Shown: in pieces, positions 17,092-25,839 of the stretch
How positions within the stretch are numbered: position 1 is the first letter of the stretch
How the letters are laid out: each line of letters starts with the position of its first letter
Assembly: GCA_018064855.1 (NCBI GenBank)
Contig: JAGHUM010000061.1
Span: forward strand, 1 to 32,075
Length of the DNA: 32,075 nt
DNA from: Candidatus Physcocola equi
GTDB lineage: Bacteria > Bacteroidota > Bacteroidia > Bacteroidales > Paludibacteraceae
Direction of reading: 5' to 3'
Notes under the pieces: generated by a model
The model's input: the letters and a program-made list of their open reading frames with translations, nothing else
Told to the model about the DNA's origin: nothing
Databases searched by the model: none
Position numbers and translations under genes: made by a program

Positions 17092-18594
17092 ATGAATATA
17101 TTATCATTATTTGTAATAATACCGCTGGTGATGATGGCCATGCTGTACCTTGAGAGCAGCAAGAAAGCGATCAGGGGCACCATGGTAGCAGGCTCAGCCG
17201 TGCTTACCATCCTCTCAGTCTATCTCGCAGTGCAGTTCCTTGCGCTGAGAGCAGGAGGAGATACCTCAGAGTACCTCTTCTACAGCACGACACCATGGTA
17301 TCAGGGATTTTTGAACATCCACTATGCAGTAGGTGTTGACGGTGTATCAGTAGCCATGCTTTTGCTTAGCTCCATTGTGGTGCTCACCGGTTCATTTGCC
17401 TCATTTGCTGTAGAGAATCAGACCAAAGACTATTTCTTGTGGTTCCTGATGTTGTCGATCGGTGTGTTTGGCTTCTTCATTTCAGTAGATTTGTTCACCA
17501 TGTTCATCTTCTACGAGGTAGCCCTCATCCCAATGTACCTTTTGATTGGTCTTTGGGGAACCGGACCAAAAGAATATGCAGCCATGAAACTTACCCTCAT
17601 GCTGATGGGTGGTTCGGCATTCCTCATGGTGGGTATCCTCGGCATCTACTTCATGGGTAGCCCTGCAGGATCGGAAAACACCTTCGAGATGACACAGTTG
17701 ATCAAGACTGTAGCAGACAACATGCCAATGGAATGGCAGCGCACATTCTTCTGCCTCACCTTCGTAGGTTTCGGCGTACTCGGAGCCATGTTCCCATTCC
17801 ACACATGGAGCCCAGACGGTCACGCAAGTGCCCCAACAGCCGTATCAATGCTTCACGCCGGCGTATTGATGAAACTCGGTGGCTATGGTTGCTACCGCGT
17901 ATCCATCTGCTTGATGCCAGAAGCCGCGCAGGAAATGGGATGGATTTTCATCATCCTCACCGGTACCAGCGTATTCTATGGTGCCTACAGCGCATGCGTT
18001 CAAAACGACTTGAAATACATCAACGCGTACTCATCAGTGAGCCATTGCGGTATGGTGCTTTTCGCCCTTTTGATGTATAACCAGACCGCCATGACAGGTG
18101 CATTCCTCCAGATGCTCTCACACGGTTTGATGACAGCCTTGTTCTTCTGCCTTATCGGTAGTATCTATGGCCGCACCCACACCCGAGACATCCGCGAGAT
18201 GGGCGGTATGATGCAGATCATGCCTGTGCTTGGTGTATGTTACGTCATCGCCGGTATGGCATCCCTCGGTTTGCCTGGTCTCAGCGGTTTCGTAGCAGAA
18301 ATGAACATCTTCCTTGGTGCGTTTGAAGTGAACGACACCTTCCATCGTGTGTTCACCCTCCTTGCATGCTCATCAATCGTTATCACTGCTGTCTATATCC
18401 TCCGCGTTGTCGGCAAGATGTTGTATGGTCCTGTTCAGAACGAACATCATAGAGAATTGACCGATGCAACATGGTGGGAAAAAGTAGCAGCCTTCGGTTT
18501 GATCATCTCCATCGCCATCATCGGTATCTTCCCTGGATGGGTTCGCGATATGATCAGCGACAGCTTGGACGAAATTGTAAAACATCTTAATTGA
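17092..18594 (+). CDS. nuoM: NADH-quinone oxidoreductase subunit M (antiporter-like proton pump)
   Basis: NuoM is the middle antiporter-like subunit. The 500-residue product shows about 14 helices and the key glutamate E142 in FIFYEVALIPMYLLIG. It also has FPFHTWSPDGHASAPTAVSM with the discontinuous helix that follows, and NAYSSVSHCGMVLFAL in the second half. VGVDGVSVAMLLLSS near residue 80 is the usual family block. Length and motifs are complete. It lies between nuoL (18 bases) and nuoN (12 bases). Confidence 0.97.
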   Translation: MNILSLFVIIPLVMMAMLYLESSKKAIRGTMVAGSAVLTILSVYLAVQFLALRAGGDTSEYLFYSTTPWYQGFLNIHYAVGVDGVSVAMLLLSSIVVLTGSFASFAVENQTKDYFLWFLMLSIGVFGFFISVDLFTMFIFYEVALIPMYLLIGLWGTGPKEYAAMKLTLMLMGGSAFLMVGILGIYFMGSPAGSENTFEMTQLIKTVADNMPMEWQRTFFCLTFVGFGVLGAMFPFHTWSPDGHASAPTAVSMLHAGVLMKLGGYGCYRVSICLMPEAAQEMGWIFIILTGTSVFYGAYSACVQNDLKYINAYSSVSHCGMVLFALLMYNQTAMTGAFLQMLSHGLMTALFFCLIGSIYGRTHTRDIREMGGMMQIMPVLGVCYVIAGMASLGLPGLSGFVAEMNIFLGAFEVNDTFHRVFTLLACSSIVITAVYILRVVGKMLYGPVQNEHHRELTDATWWEKVAAFGLIISIAIIGIFPGWVRDMISDSLDEIVKHLN

Positions 18595-18606
18595 TAGGAA
18601 ATACAA

Positions 18607-20070
18607 ATGAATTACAATCAGTTTTTCGTGATGCAGCCAGAAATTTCACTGGCGGTCGCATTGATTCTAATGCTAGTAGCCGACCTCTTCCTCGGCGAAA
18701 AGTCAAAAAAGTATTTCCAACCATTCGCTTTGGCAGTATTCGCAATCCACACAGCATACTGCATCTTGGCAGGTAATGAACTGACAGGCGCCACAGAGAC
18801 AGCAGGTGCGCAGGCATTTGCAGGCATGTATCAGACATCTAAGATTCACTTCTTTGTGAAAAACATGCTCAATGTAGGTACCTTCATCACATTCCTCTTC
18901 GCTTACGAATGGAACAAGAAAGAAAACGTGAACCGCATCGGTGAGTTCTACACATTGATGCTCTCTACCCTCTTCGGTATGTTCCTCATGATTTCTTCGG
19001 GCAACTTCCTTTTGTTCTACATCGGTCTTGAAACCGCTTCAATTCCGATGGCAGCATTGGTAGCCCTCAACAAGAAACGTGAAGAAAGCGCTGAAGCCGC
19101 TGCGAAATACATCCTCACAGCAGGTGTTTCATCAGCAGTGATGCTCTATGGTATTTCCATGATCTACGGTAGCTGTGGTGGTTCGCTCTACTTCTCAGAC
19201 GTAGTGAAAAACTTCACAAGCAGCAACTATCAGGTAATGGCGATGGTCTTCTTCATGGCTGGTGTCATGTTTAAGATTTCCCTCGTTCCATTCCACTTGT
19301 GGACAGCCGACACTTACCAGGGTGCACCAACACCAGTTACCGCATACCTTTCAGTTATGTCGAAAGGTGCGGCAGCATTCTCATTCATGGTCATCCTTTG
19401 GAAGACCTTCAGCTTCTCAGGTGTTGAGCCAAGCACATTGGCATGGAATAAGATTCTTTGGTGGGTTATCATCGTCACCATCACCGTTGGCAACATCTTC
19501 GCTCTTCGTCAGAAGAACTTGAAGCGTTTCCTTGCATTCTCTTCTATCTCACAGGCCGGATACGTCATGCTCGGCTTGATGAGCGGAACTGCAGCAGGTA
19601 TGGGTTCGATGATCTACTACTTGCTCGTTTACCTCTTCACCAACTTGGCTGCGTTCGGTGTTATCTGCAACATTGAAAACAAGACCGGCAAAGTAGGCAT
19701 GAACGACTACAACGACCTCTACAAGACCAACCCTAAGATGGCGTTCGTGATGACGCTTGCCATGTTCTCTCTCGGTGGTATTCCTCCGTTTGCAGGATGC
19801 TTCAGCAAGATCTTCATCTTCGCCAGCGCAGCGCAGACAGGCGAGTATCTGTTGGTATTCTTGGCATTGGCCAACACCATCATCTCCCTCTGCTACTACT
19901 TGTATGTGGTAAAAGCCATGTATATCAACCACAGCGAGAATCCAATTCCTGCATTCAAGAGCGACAAGATGACTTTGATCGGCTTGACCATCTGTACTGC
20001 AGCATTTGTATTCATGGGATTGATCAGCCCAATCTACGAAATGATCCTCAGCTGGTCGTTCGGCATCTAA
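18607..20070 (+). CDS. nuoN: NADH-quinone oxidoreductase subunit N (antiporter-like proton pump)
   Basis: NuoN is the proximal antiporter-like subunit and the last gene of the operon. The 487-residue product has about 14 helices. It contains the family block YIGLETASIPMAALVALNK with its helix-5 glutamate, VPFHLWTADTYQGAPTPVTA in the discontinuous helix, FLAFSSISQAGYVMLG, and MFSLGGIPPFAGCFSK near the C-terminal half. The stop is followed after 20 bases by a strong terminator at 20091-20125, so the operon ends here without nuoE, F or G. Confidence 0.97.
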   Translation: MNYNQFFVMQPEISLAVALILMLVADLFLGEKSKKYFQPFALAVFAIHTAYCILAGNELTGATETAGAQAFAGMYQTSKIHFFVKNMLNVGTFITFLFAYEWNKKENVNRIGEFYTLMLSTLFGMFLMISSGNFLLFYIGLETASIPMAALVALNKKREESAEAAAKYILTAGVSSAVMLYGISMIYGSCGGSLYFSDVVKNFTSSNYQVMAMVFFMAGVMFKISLVPFHLWTADTYQGAPTPVTAYLSVMSKGAAAFSFMVILWKTFSFSGVEPSTLAWNKILWWVIIVTITVGNIFALRQKNLKRFLAFSSISQAGYVMLGLMSGTAAGMGSMIYYLLVYLFTNLAAFGVICNIENKTGKVGMNDYNDLYKTNPKMAFVMTLAMFSLGGIPPFAGCFSKIFIFASAAQTGEYLLVFLALANTIISLCYYLYVVKAMYINHSENPIPAFKSDKMTLIGLTICTAAFVFMGLISPIYEMILSWSFGI

Positions 20071-20090
20071 AGGCTAATCCTCTAAGCAAT

Positions 20091-20125
20091 AAAAAGGAGA
20101 AAACCAATCGGTTTTCTCCTTTTTT
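20091..20125 (+). terminator. Rho-independent terminator of the nuo operon
   Basis: AAAAAGGAGAAAACC (20091-20105) and GGTTTTCTCCTTTTT (20110-20124) form a 15-bp perfect stem with the loop AATC, running directly into the T-tract. Confidence 0.92.
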
Positions 20126-20138
20126 GCGTTTATATGCT

Positions 20139-20146
20139 TATCTTTG
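20139..20146 (+). promoter_or_regulatory. -7 element of the promoter for the UPF0104-type gene
   Basis: TATCTTTG matches TAnnTTTG exactly. No clear TTTG is present at the right distance; the upstream region overlaps the nuo terminator. The predicted start near 20153 places the ATG at 20134 outside the transcript and supports ATG 20176. Confidence 0.55.
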
Positions 20147-20175
20147 CAGAAGAAAAGGAAATACGAGAAAAGACA

Positions 20176-21156
20176 ATGAAAGTCACACTGAAAGACATCA
20201 TTCAGACGCTCCTCTCTTTAGCATTAGGAATACTCATATTCTACTTGGTATATAACCATTTAGACATGGAGGAGATGCAAACACTCATCAAGACCGCGCG
20301 ATGGGAATATATCATCATTCCAGTGGTGCTAAGTCTGTTCAGCAGTCTGGTGAGAGCGCTTCGCTGGAATATGCTCATTGCCCCCATAGCGAAAGAGCCC
20401 AAACTGAGAAACACCTTCTGCGCAGTCATGTACGGCTATTTTATTAACCACCTCTTGCCACGCGCAGGTGAGTTTGCCCGTTGCGGAGTGCTCAAAAAAT
20501 ACGAAGGCATCGGTTTTTCAGAATTGATCGGCACAGTGATAACAGAACGCGCTTTCGACCTGATTGTCACATTCCTCATTGTGGCATTAACGTTGGTTTG
20601 CGAATACGATGTGTTTCGAAGCGCACTTGAGGGCATCACCTTTGGCCAGCACCTTCTTGCATTTCTGAGCAGCCCCATTCTATGGATATGCGTTGCAGCA
20701 TGCTTGCTGCTGTTTTATTTCTTCCGCGCAAAAATCATGCATCTTAAAATCATGGGTAAAGTGAAAGAAATGGGCAAAGGCGTATGGAACGGACTTAAAT
20801 CGTTTACGAAGGTCAGCAACAAACCCTTGTTCATCATCTATTCCCTGCTGATATTCTTCATCTACTACCTCATGCTCTATTTCAGTTTCTGGATGTTCGA
20901 TTTCACATCGGGGCTCGACATGAGAGCCGGTCTCACGACCTATGTATTCGGCGCACTGGGCATGGTAGTGCCGGTTCAAGGAGGCATAGGAACGTATGAA
21001 TTCATGACGATACAGGCATTGGCCATCTACGGAATCAGCGCCACCTGCGCGGGCACGTTTGCCATCCTGGCGCATTTGGTGGAAATCGTGGTCAACTGCG
21101 TAGTCGGATTCCTTTGTTCGGTGATGCTCCCGTTCATCAACAAAAACGCAAAGTAA
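20176..21156 (+). CDS. UPF0104 / AglD-MprF N-domain family membrane protein
   Basis: I chose the ATG at 20176 (326 residues, MKVTLKDII) because it lies after the predicted transcript start; an earlier in-frame ATG at 20134 does not. The protein has about eight hydrophobic helices and the family's signatures: SSLVRALRWNMLI (about residues 55-67), the GYFINHLLPRAGEFARCGVL block and TERAFDLIVTFL, and a late PVQGGIGTYE block. The family (COG0392) resembles the membrane domain of lysyl-phosphatidylglycerol synthase MprF without its aminoacyl-transfer domain, and is thought to move or modify lipids. The exact role is unknown. It is a single gene between the nuo terminator and prs. Confidence 0.88.
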   Translation: MKVTLKDIIQTLLSLALGILIFYLVYNHLDMEEMQTLIKTARWEYIIIPVVLSLFSSLVRALRWNMLIAPIAKEPKLRNTFCAVMYGYFINHLLPRAGEFARCGVLKKYEGIGFSELIGTVITERAFDLIVTFLIVALTLVCEYDVFRSALEGITFGQHLLAFLSSPILWICVAACLLLFYFFRAKIMHLKIMGKVKEMGKGVWNGLKSFTKVSNKPLFIIYSLLIFFIYYLMLYFSFWMFDFTSGLDMRAGLTTYVFGALGMVVPVQGGIGTYEFMTIQALAIYGISATCAGTFAILAHLVEIVVNCVVGFLCSVMLPFINKNAK

Positions 21157-21179
21157 AGCACAATTAAGTCAAAAAAGGT

Positions 21180-21210
21180 TTTCGTATAAAGACAAAAAGA
21201 CTTAATTTTG
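21180..21210 (+). promoter_or_regulatory. Promoter for prs
   Basis: TTTC at 21180-21183 and TAATTTTG at 21203-21210 are 19 bp apart; the -7 element is perfect and the -33 element has one mismatch. The predicted leader is about 20 bases. Confidence 0.6.
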
Positions 21211-21238
21211 CACAGAAAATAATTCACATACAGCAAAA

Positions 21239-22177
21239 ATGACAAATCGTCCTTTCAAGGTATTCTCGGGTACCGCAACAAAGTATCTCGCTGAAGAAAT
21301 CTGCAGCCACCTTGGTTGCGAACTCGGCAAGCTGAAAGTACAAAAATTTGCAGATGGCGAATTCGGAGTTACATACGAAGAATCCATCCGCGGTTGTTAT
21401 GTTTTCTTAGTGCAATCGACCTTCCCAACAGCCGACAATCTTATGGAGCTTTTGCTTATGATCGACGCCGCAAAGCGCGCATCAGCATATAAGATTTTCG
21501 CTGTTATCCCTTATTTCGGTTGGGCACGTCAGGATAGAAAAGACAAACCGCGTGTTGCTATTGGTGCAAAACTCGTTGCAGACATGCTCAGCACAGCCGG
21601 TATCGATCGTCTCATCACAATGGACCTTCACGCCGACCAAATTCAGGGTTTCTTCAACGTTCCAGTTGACCACCTCTACTCTTCTACAGTGTTCCTCCCA
21701 TACATCCAAAACAACCTCAAGTTGGAGAACCTCACAGTAGCATCTCCTGACGTAGGTGGTTCAAAACGTGCAAACTCTTACGCTAAATACCTCGGCTGTC
21801 CAATGGTGCTTTGCCACAAGAGCCGCGAAAAAGCAAACGTAGTAAGCGAAATGACTGTCATCGGTGATGTGAAAGGCCGCAACGTCATCATCCTCGACGA
21901 CATGGTAGATACAGCCGGCACACTTACTAAAGCAGCCGACCTTATGACCAACGCAGGTGCGGCTTCCGTTCGCGCCATCGTTACCCATCCAGTCATGAGC
22001 GACCCTGCAAGCCAGCGCGTGGAAGATTCAAGCTTGAAGGAAATCTTCTTCACCAACTCTATTCCTTTCCACAAAAACTGCAGCAAGGCTCACGTCATCT
22101 CTGTAGCAGAACTCTTCGCCGACACAATCCGTCGTATCTACGAAGACCTCTCAATCAGTGAAAACTACCTCATCTAA
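21239..22177 (+). CDS. prs: Ribose-phosphate pyrophosphokinase (PRPP synthetase)
   Basis: Prs makes phosphoribosyl pyrophosphate from ribose 5-phosphate and ATP in the cytoplasm, feeding nucleotide, histidine, tryptophan and NAD synthesis. The 312-residue product has the class I motifs: the KVFSGTATKYLAEEI opening, KFADGEFGV in the ATP region, YFGWARQDRKDKPR with its metal/ATP contacts, MDLHADQIQGFF with the active-site histidine, and the PRPP loop DDMVDTAGT at 220-228. Length is typical. It has its own promoter and a strong terminator, so it is a single-gene unit. Confidence 0.97.
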   Translation: MTNRPFKVFSGTATKYLAEEICSHLGCELGKLKVQKFADGEFGVTYEESIRGCYVFLVQSTFPTADNLMELLLMIDAAKRASAYKIFAVIPYFGWARQDRKDKPRVAIGAKLVADMLSTAGIDRLITMDLHADQIQGFFNVPVDHLYSSTVFLPYIQNNLKLENLTVASPDVGGSKRANSYAKYLGCPMVLCHKSREKANVVSEMTVIGDVKGRNVIILDDMVDTAGTLTKAADLMTNAGAASVRAIVTHPVMSDPASQRVEDSSLKEIFFTNSIPFHKNCSKAHVISVAELFADTIRRIYEDLSISENYLI

Positions 22178-22196
22178 GAGGTTTACCATATAAAAG

Positions 22197-22236
22197 CATC
22201 CTCGCTATTCAAGTGAATGGCGAGGATGTTTTTTTT
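22197..22236 (+). terminator. Rho-independent terminator of prs
   Basis: CATCCTCGC (22197-22205) pairs with GCGAGGATG (22220-22228), extended inward by TATTC with GAATG around an AAGT loop, for about 14 pairs. A run of eight T follows at 22229-22236. Confidence 0.93.
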
Positions 22237-22255
22237 GCATTTGTGAGAAGTGTTG

Positions 22256-22288
22256 TTGCGCCTTTTACAAGGAAAAAACATATCTTTG
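22256..22288 (+). promoter_or_regulatory. Promoter for the acyl-CoA ligase gene
   Basis: TATCTTTG at 22281-22288 is a perfect -7 element and TTGC at 22256-22259 is a reasonable -33 element with a 21-bp spacer. The predicted start at about 22295 excludes the in-frame ATG at 22213 and supports ATG 22333. Confidence 0.62.
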
Positions 22289-22332
22289 TATTAAGATACC
22301 TTTCAACAAAAAAAAACGAGAAAAACACAAAA

Positions 22333-23997
22333 ATGCCTATAACTAACTACCTGGAGCGCAATGCCAAAGAATGGGGAAACGATGTTGCCTTAGTGGAACT
22401 CAACCCCGAAATGAAAGACACATTGAGAGCGACTTGGAAAGAATTTGACCCTTCCCAGCCAGAGCCTTTTACGCCCTACCGCAGAGAAATCACCTGGAAA
22501 GTATTCAACGAGAAAGCCAACCGGTTCGCCAATATGCTGCTGCAACGGGGTGTGCGCCGTGGTGACAAAGTAGGCATTCTGATGATGAACTGTCTGGAAT
22601 GGCTGCCCATCTATTTCGGCATTCTGAAAACCGGCGCATTAGCTGTTCCGCTCAACTTCCGCTATTCAAGCGACGAAATCGACTATTGTGTAGGTCTGGC
22701 AGACATCAGCGTATTGGTGTTCGGTCCGGAGTTTATTGGCCGCATCGAAGAAATCGCAGACAAACTGATGCGACACCGTCTGCTTCTCTATGTGGGCGAG
22801 AGCGGATGTCCGGCGTTTGCCGAAAGTTATTACCACCTCACCATCAATTGCGGCAGCGAAAACGTGAACATACCATTGACCGACGAAGACGATGGAGCCA
22901 TCTATTTCAGCAGCGGCACCACAGGTTTTCCAAAGGCGATTCTGCACAAACACCGTTCGCTCATGCATGCCGCCGCAGTGGAGCAAAAGCACCATGGTCA
23001 GACGAAAGATGATGTTTTTCTCTGCATACCGCCACTCTACCACACCGGCGCAAAGATGCACTGGTTCGGTTCGCTGATTTCCGGCGGCAAAGCCGTGTTG
23101 CTGCGCGGCACCAAGCCAGAGACGGTTCTCGGTGCTGTGTCCAATGAGAAATGCACCATTGTTTGGTTGCTTGTGCCATGGGCGCAAGACATTGTGGATC
23201 TGCTCGACCGCGGTGCTGTCAAAATCGAAGACTACAGATTGGAGCAATGGCGACTGATGCACATCGGTGCCCAACCAGTTCCACGAAAACTGATCCAAGA
23301 CTGGAAGAGATATTTTCCAAGACACCAATACGACACCAACTACGGACTTTCAGAAAGCATTGGTCCGGGCTGTGTGCATCTGGGTGTGGAAAACGAGCAC
23401 AAGATTGGAGCCATCGGCATAGCCGGCTACGGATGGAAGTTGCGAATCGTAGATGAGAACCGAAAAGATGTGAAAAAAGGCGAAGTCGGCGAACTGGCAG
23501 TCAAGGGTCCGGGCGTGATGACTTGTTACTACAAAAACGAGGAAGCCACCAAAGAGGTGATGGACAACGAAGGATGGCTCTACACCGGCGACATGGCGAT
23601 GCAGGATGAAGACGGTTTCTATTTCCTGGTCGATCGCAAGAAAGACGTCATCATAACCGGCGGGGAAAACATCTACCCTGTTCAAATTGAAGACTACCTC
23701 CGACAGATGAACGAGATTTTAGACGTGGCTGTCATAGGATTAGGCGACGAGCGATTGGGAGAAATCACCTGTGCAGTCATCGAAGTCAAGGAAGGCATGA
23801 CACTGACCGAAGAGCAAGTTAACGGTTTCTGCATGAAGTTGCCAAAATACAAGCGTCCGCGCAAGATTATCTTCGCAAAGATACCACGCAATCCTACTGG
23901 CAAAATCGAGAAACCAAAACTTCGAGCGATGTATAAGACCAGCGACCCATTCGCAGCGATGAAAGCCGCCCCCGATAAAACAAACGAGAGAAAATAA
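22333..23997 (+). CDS. AMP-dependent acyl-CoA synthetase (ANL superfamily)
   Basis: This enzyme should activate a carboxylic acid with ATP to an acyl-adenylate and transfer it to coenzyme A. I chose ATG 22333 (554 residues, MPITNYLERN) on promoter position; the longer frame begins inside the prs terminator. The ANL motifs are complete: the P-loop YFSSGTTGFPKAILH from Y191, YGLSESIG in the middle, GWLYTGDMA and the hinge region VDRKKDVIITGGENIYP. The C-terminal catalytic lysine is K524 in NPTGKIEKPK. Overall it looks like medium- or long-chain fatty acid-CoA ligases; aromatic acid ligases have the same motifs, so the substrate is open. The next gene, a lipoprotein, follows after 32 bases and may share the transcript. 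Confidence 0.9.
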   Translation: MPITNYLERNAKEWGNDVALVELNPEMKDTLRATWKEFDPSQPEPFTPYRREITWKVFNEKANRFANMLLQRGVRRGDKVGILMMNCLEWLPIYFGILKTGALAVPLNFRYSSDEIDYCVGLADISVLVFGPEFIGRIEEIADKLMRHRLLLYVGESGCPAFAESYYHLTINCGSENVNIPLTDEDDGAIYFSSGTTGFPKAILHKHRSLMHAAAVEQKHHGQTKDDVFLCIPPLYHTGAKMHWFGSLISGGKAVLLRGTKPETVLGAVSNEKCTIVWLLVPWAQDIVDLLDRGAVKIEDYRLEQWRLMHIGAQPVPRKLIQDWKRYFPRHQYDTNYGLSESIGPGCVHLGVENEHKIGAIGIAGYGWKLRIVDENRKDVKKGEVGELAVKGPGVMTCYYKNEEATKEVMDNEGWLYTGDMAMQDEDGFYFLVDRKKDVIITGGENIYPVQIEDYLRQMNEILDVAVIGLGDERLGEITCAVIEVKEGMTLTEEQVNGFCMKLPKYKRPRKIIFAKIPRNPTGKIEKPKLRAMYKTSDPFAAMKAAPDKTNERK

Positions 23998-24029
23998 GAA
24001 CAAAACAAATACTGAATAATTACAAGTTT

Positions 24030-25016
24030 ATGAAAAAAGCCCTTTTTATTGGCTCCCTGCTTTCAGCAAGCCTCTTGATTGGATGTGCAGGTAAAAGCAG
24101 TGAAAACACAGCACCTTCCAAAGACACCCATTCATCAGCAAATATAGATGCTACCGCAGAAAATCCTTCTGCAGCCGCAGAGACAAACCAGCAAAACGGA
24201 TGCTGGAAGACTTCCATTGCTATGGAGAGCGGATTTGATGTCAAGGTAACGCCAACAGGCGGTGTGAAAGTCGTCTTCAGCGATTGGAATAAAGTCATGG
24301 ATATATTAACCAATGTGCTCTGCGTAAAATATCCCTACGACGCACCTTTCAAAGAAGAGGAAATAAAAGGATTGTCGGGCAAAGTGACAGGCGTATGTGT
24401 GGCAGGCAACCCAATGAGTCCTAATCTGTATTGTCAGTTGCAGGACGGTAAGGTGCAGATGTATTCATTAGATAAAATGCTGACAAAATGGAATTTCTGG
24501 GCAGGAAGTCTTATTTCCGACAAGCCTGTAAAAGAAATGAAGGAAGTGACCGAAGATTTCGAATATGTGGTAGCCGAAATGCAAGACGGGAAGATTGTGA
24601 AAGACGATGATTTTGTGTATCCTATGGTCAATCTTTCATCTTACCACAAGAGTATGGAGCAACCAAACGACAGCAAATACTGCAATCTTTTCTGCGAGTA
24701 CGATGGCAGTCTCACCTATGTTGAATACGGTCCGGATTTTGAAGAAAAAGCCGTATATCATGGTTATATTTCGGCTGTCGAAGGCAAAAACTCTGAGGTT
24801 GGGAAGAAAACATTCAGTTATGTTCTCACCAGTCAGGCCATCGATGGGAAGGAAATGGCGACAAGTACCAAAGGCCAGTTCAGCGAAGAATCCATCAAAG
24901 GCGACTACGACCACATGAAGTTCACCCCGATTAGCGGAATTAACATATTCAGCATTTCGGGAGAAAAAATCGGCCAGTGGCGCGAGGTGTGCAACGGGAA
25001 CAGCAAATGGGAATAA
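24030..25016 (+). CDS. Lipoprotein, function unknown
   Basis: I do not recognise this 328-residue family. It starts with a lipoprotein signal, MKKALFIGSLLSASLLIGC, with the lipid-attached cysteine at C19. A low-complexity linker rich in Ser, Ala, Glu, Thr and Asn (about 20-55) follows, typical of a protein tethered to a membrane. The rest looks like a mixed beta-rich globular domain with no known catalytic motif visible; several short strands with Tyr, Phe and Asp alternate with loops. The 32-base gap after the acyl-CoA ligase and lack of a promoter between them suggest one transcript, which ends at the hairpin at 25051. Confidence 0.8.
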   Translation: MKKALFIGSLLSASLLIGCAGKSSENTAPSKDTHSSANIDATAENPSAAAETNQQNGCWKTSIAMESGFDVKVTPTGGVKVVFSDWNKVMDILTNVLCVKYPYDAPFKEEEIKGLSGKVTGVCVAGNPMSPNLYCQLQDGKVQMYSLDKMLTKWNFWAGSLISDKPVKEMKEVTEDFEYVVAEMQDGKIVKDDDFVYPMVNLSSYHKSMEQPNDSKYCNLFCEYDGSLTYVEYGPDFEEKAVYHGYISAVEGKNSEVGKKTFSYVLTSQAIDGKEMATSTKGQFSEESIKGDYDHMKFTPISGINIFSISGEKIGQWREVCNGNSKWE

Positions 25017-25050
25017 GAACTGACGAATCATAAGATTCTCCAAATAGAAA

Positions 25051-25090
25051 CAAACGAATCCAGCTTATTAGCCGGGTTCGTTTTGTTTTT
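25051..25090. terminator. Terminator between the lipoprotein and the DUF3990 operon
   Basis: CAAACGAATCC (25051-25061) pairs with GGGTTCGTTTTG (25074-25085), about ten pairs with one wobble, with a short GC/GC inner stem. A TTTTGTTTTT run follows on the plus strand. On the minus strand the sequence beyond the stem is also T-rich, so it may end both convergent transcripts. Confidence 0.75.
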
Positions 25091-25129
25091 ATAGCATTGT
25101 GGGTCCTAAAGATTGTGAGAGGTGACAAC

Positions 25130-25360
25130 TTATGCCACTTTACCGGTTTTCAACTCTTCATCAAGAAAAGTATATACATAACCTGTACTTTGGTAATAAA
25201 GACCTGTGTCCACATCTTGAATGAGAGCGAAAGTATCTGAGTTATACAGCACACTAAGAGATTCTTGCAAAGAGTAATGCCATTCATCCATCAGAATCCC
25301 CACAAGTTCTGCACACAATTCTTCCTGCAAAATGTTTATTTGTTCTGGTTTCAATCGCAT
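25130..25360 (-). CDS. Small protein, third gene of the DUF3990 operon
   Basis: This 76-residue product has no name I can assign. It has an N-terminal, likely helical region (KPEQINILQEELCAELVG), a middle block (LQESLSVLYNSDTFALIQD) and a TGLYYQSTGYVYTFLDEEL ending. The same pattern of short proteins flanking DUF3990 genes is familiar from Bacteroidota and Firmicutes. Its start overlaps the end of the DUF3990 gene by 10 bases, so it is translated with it. It may be an accessory or antitoxin-like partner; this is inference from position. Confidence 0.75.
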   Translation of the reverse strand: MRLKPEQINILQEELCAELVGILMDEWHYSLQESLSVLYNSDTFALIQDVDTGLYYQSTGYVYTFLDEELKTGKVA

Positions 25361-25839
25361 ATTCTAGTAAGTTTTGCTATTGCTTTTTCATTTGCAAAAT
25401 AGTACTGAAAGGTGATTCCTTCAGCGTATTTCAATTCTTCAACCAATTGTTCAATACTAAGATAGCCAGCCTCATATCGCCGCAACTGAAATGACACTCC
25501 ATCATCAGCTATCGGTCCATACACTATATCAAAATCATGCCAAGGGAAAGGTTGCTTTCTGTCTCGATTTCGAATAATGAACTTCACCCAGTCAACACTG
25601 TAGTCTTCCCATATCTTCACTTTTAAATCATTCCCTTTCATGACAGATTCATCGAACTCGAAAGTTGTAACAATTGGTGTACCGATGCCTTTTTTTTGCC
25701 TTATACGTTGCTTTGCCATATCCATAGCCTGATCATATTCAGCGGAAAGGTAGAATCCCTTGCCAAAATCTTTAAATGGCTTTGATTTTTCAAAGTCTAT
25801 CTTGTCTATCAAGATATCAGAACCATGATATAACCTCAT
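25351..25839 (-). CDS. DUF3990 protein, ADP-ribosyltransferase-like fold (candidate toxin)
   Basis: The 162-residue product has the DUF3990 pattern: LYHGS at 3-7 (histidine H5), DFGKGFYLS at 24-32 (tyrosine Y30), FDIVYGPIADD at 103-113 and FQYYFANEKAI at about 144-154. The H-Y-(E/Q) arrangement of ADP-ribosyltransferase-related folds would be H5, Y30 and a residue such as Q145; the third position is my guess. DUF3990 is grouped with ADP-ribosyltransferases in published family surveys, and members sit next to small DUF3791 proteins. It overlaps the DUF3791 gene by 4 bases and the downstream small gene by 10. No signal peptide, so it acts in the cell. Activity is not proven by sequence. Confidence 0.8.
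   Translation of the reverse strand: MRLYHGSDILIDKIDFEKSKPFKDFGKGFYLSAEYDQAMDMAKQRIRQKKGIGTPIVTTFEFDESVMKGNDLKVKIWEDYSVDWVKFIIRNRDRKQPFPWHDFDIVYGPIADDGVSFQLRRYEAGYLSIEQLVEELKYAEGITFQYYFANEKAIAKLTRICD

Noticed and set aside
22213-22332. Earlier start for the acyl-CoA ligase
   Set aside because: The frame begins within the prs terminator and upstream of the -7 element at 22281-22288.
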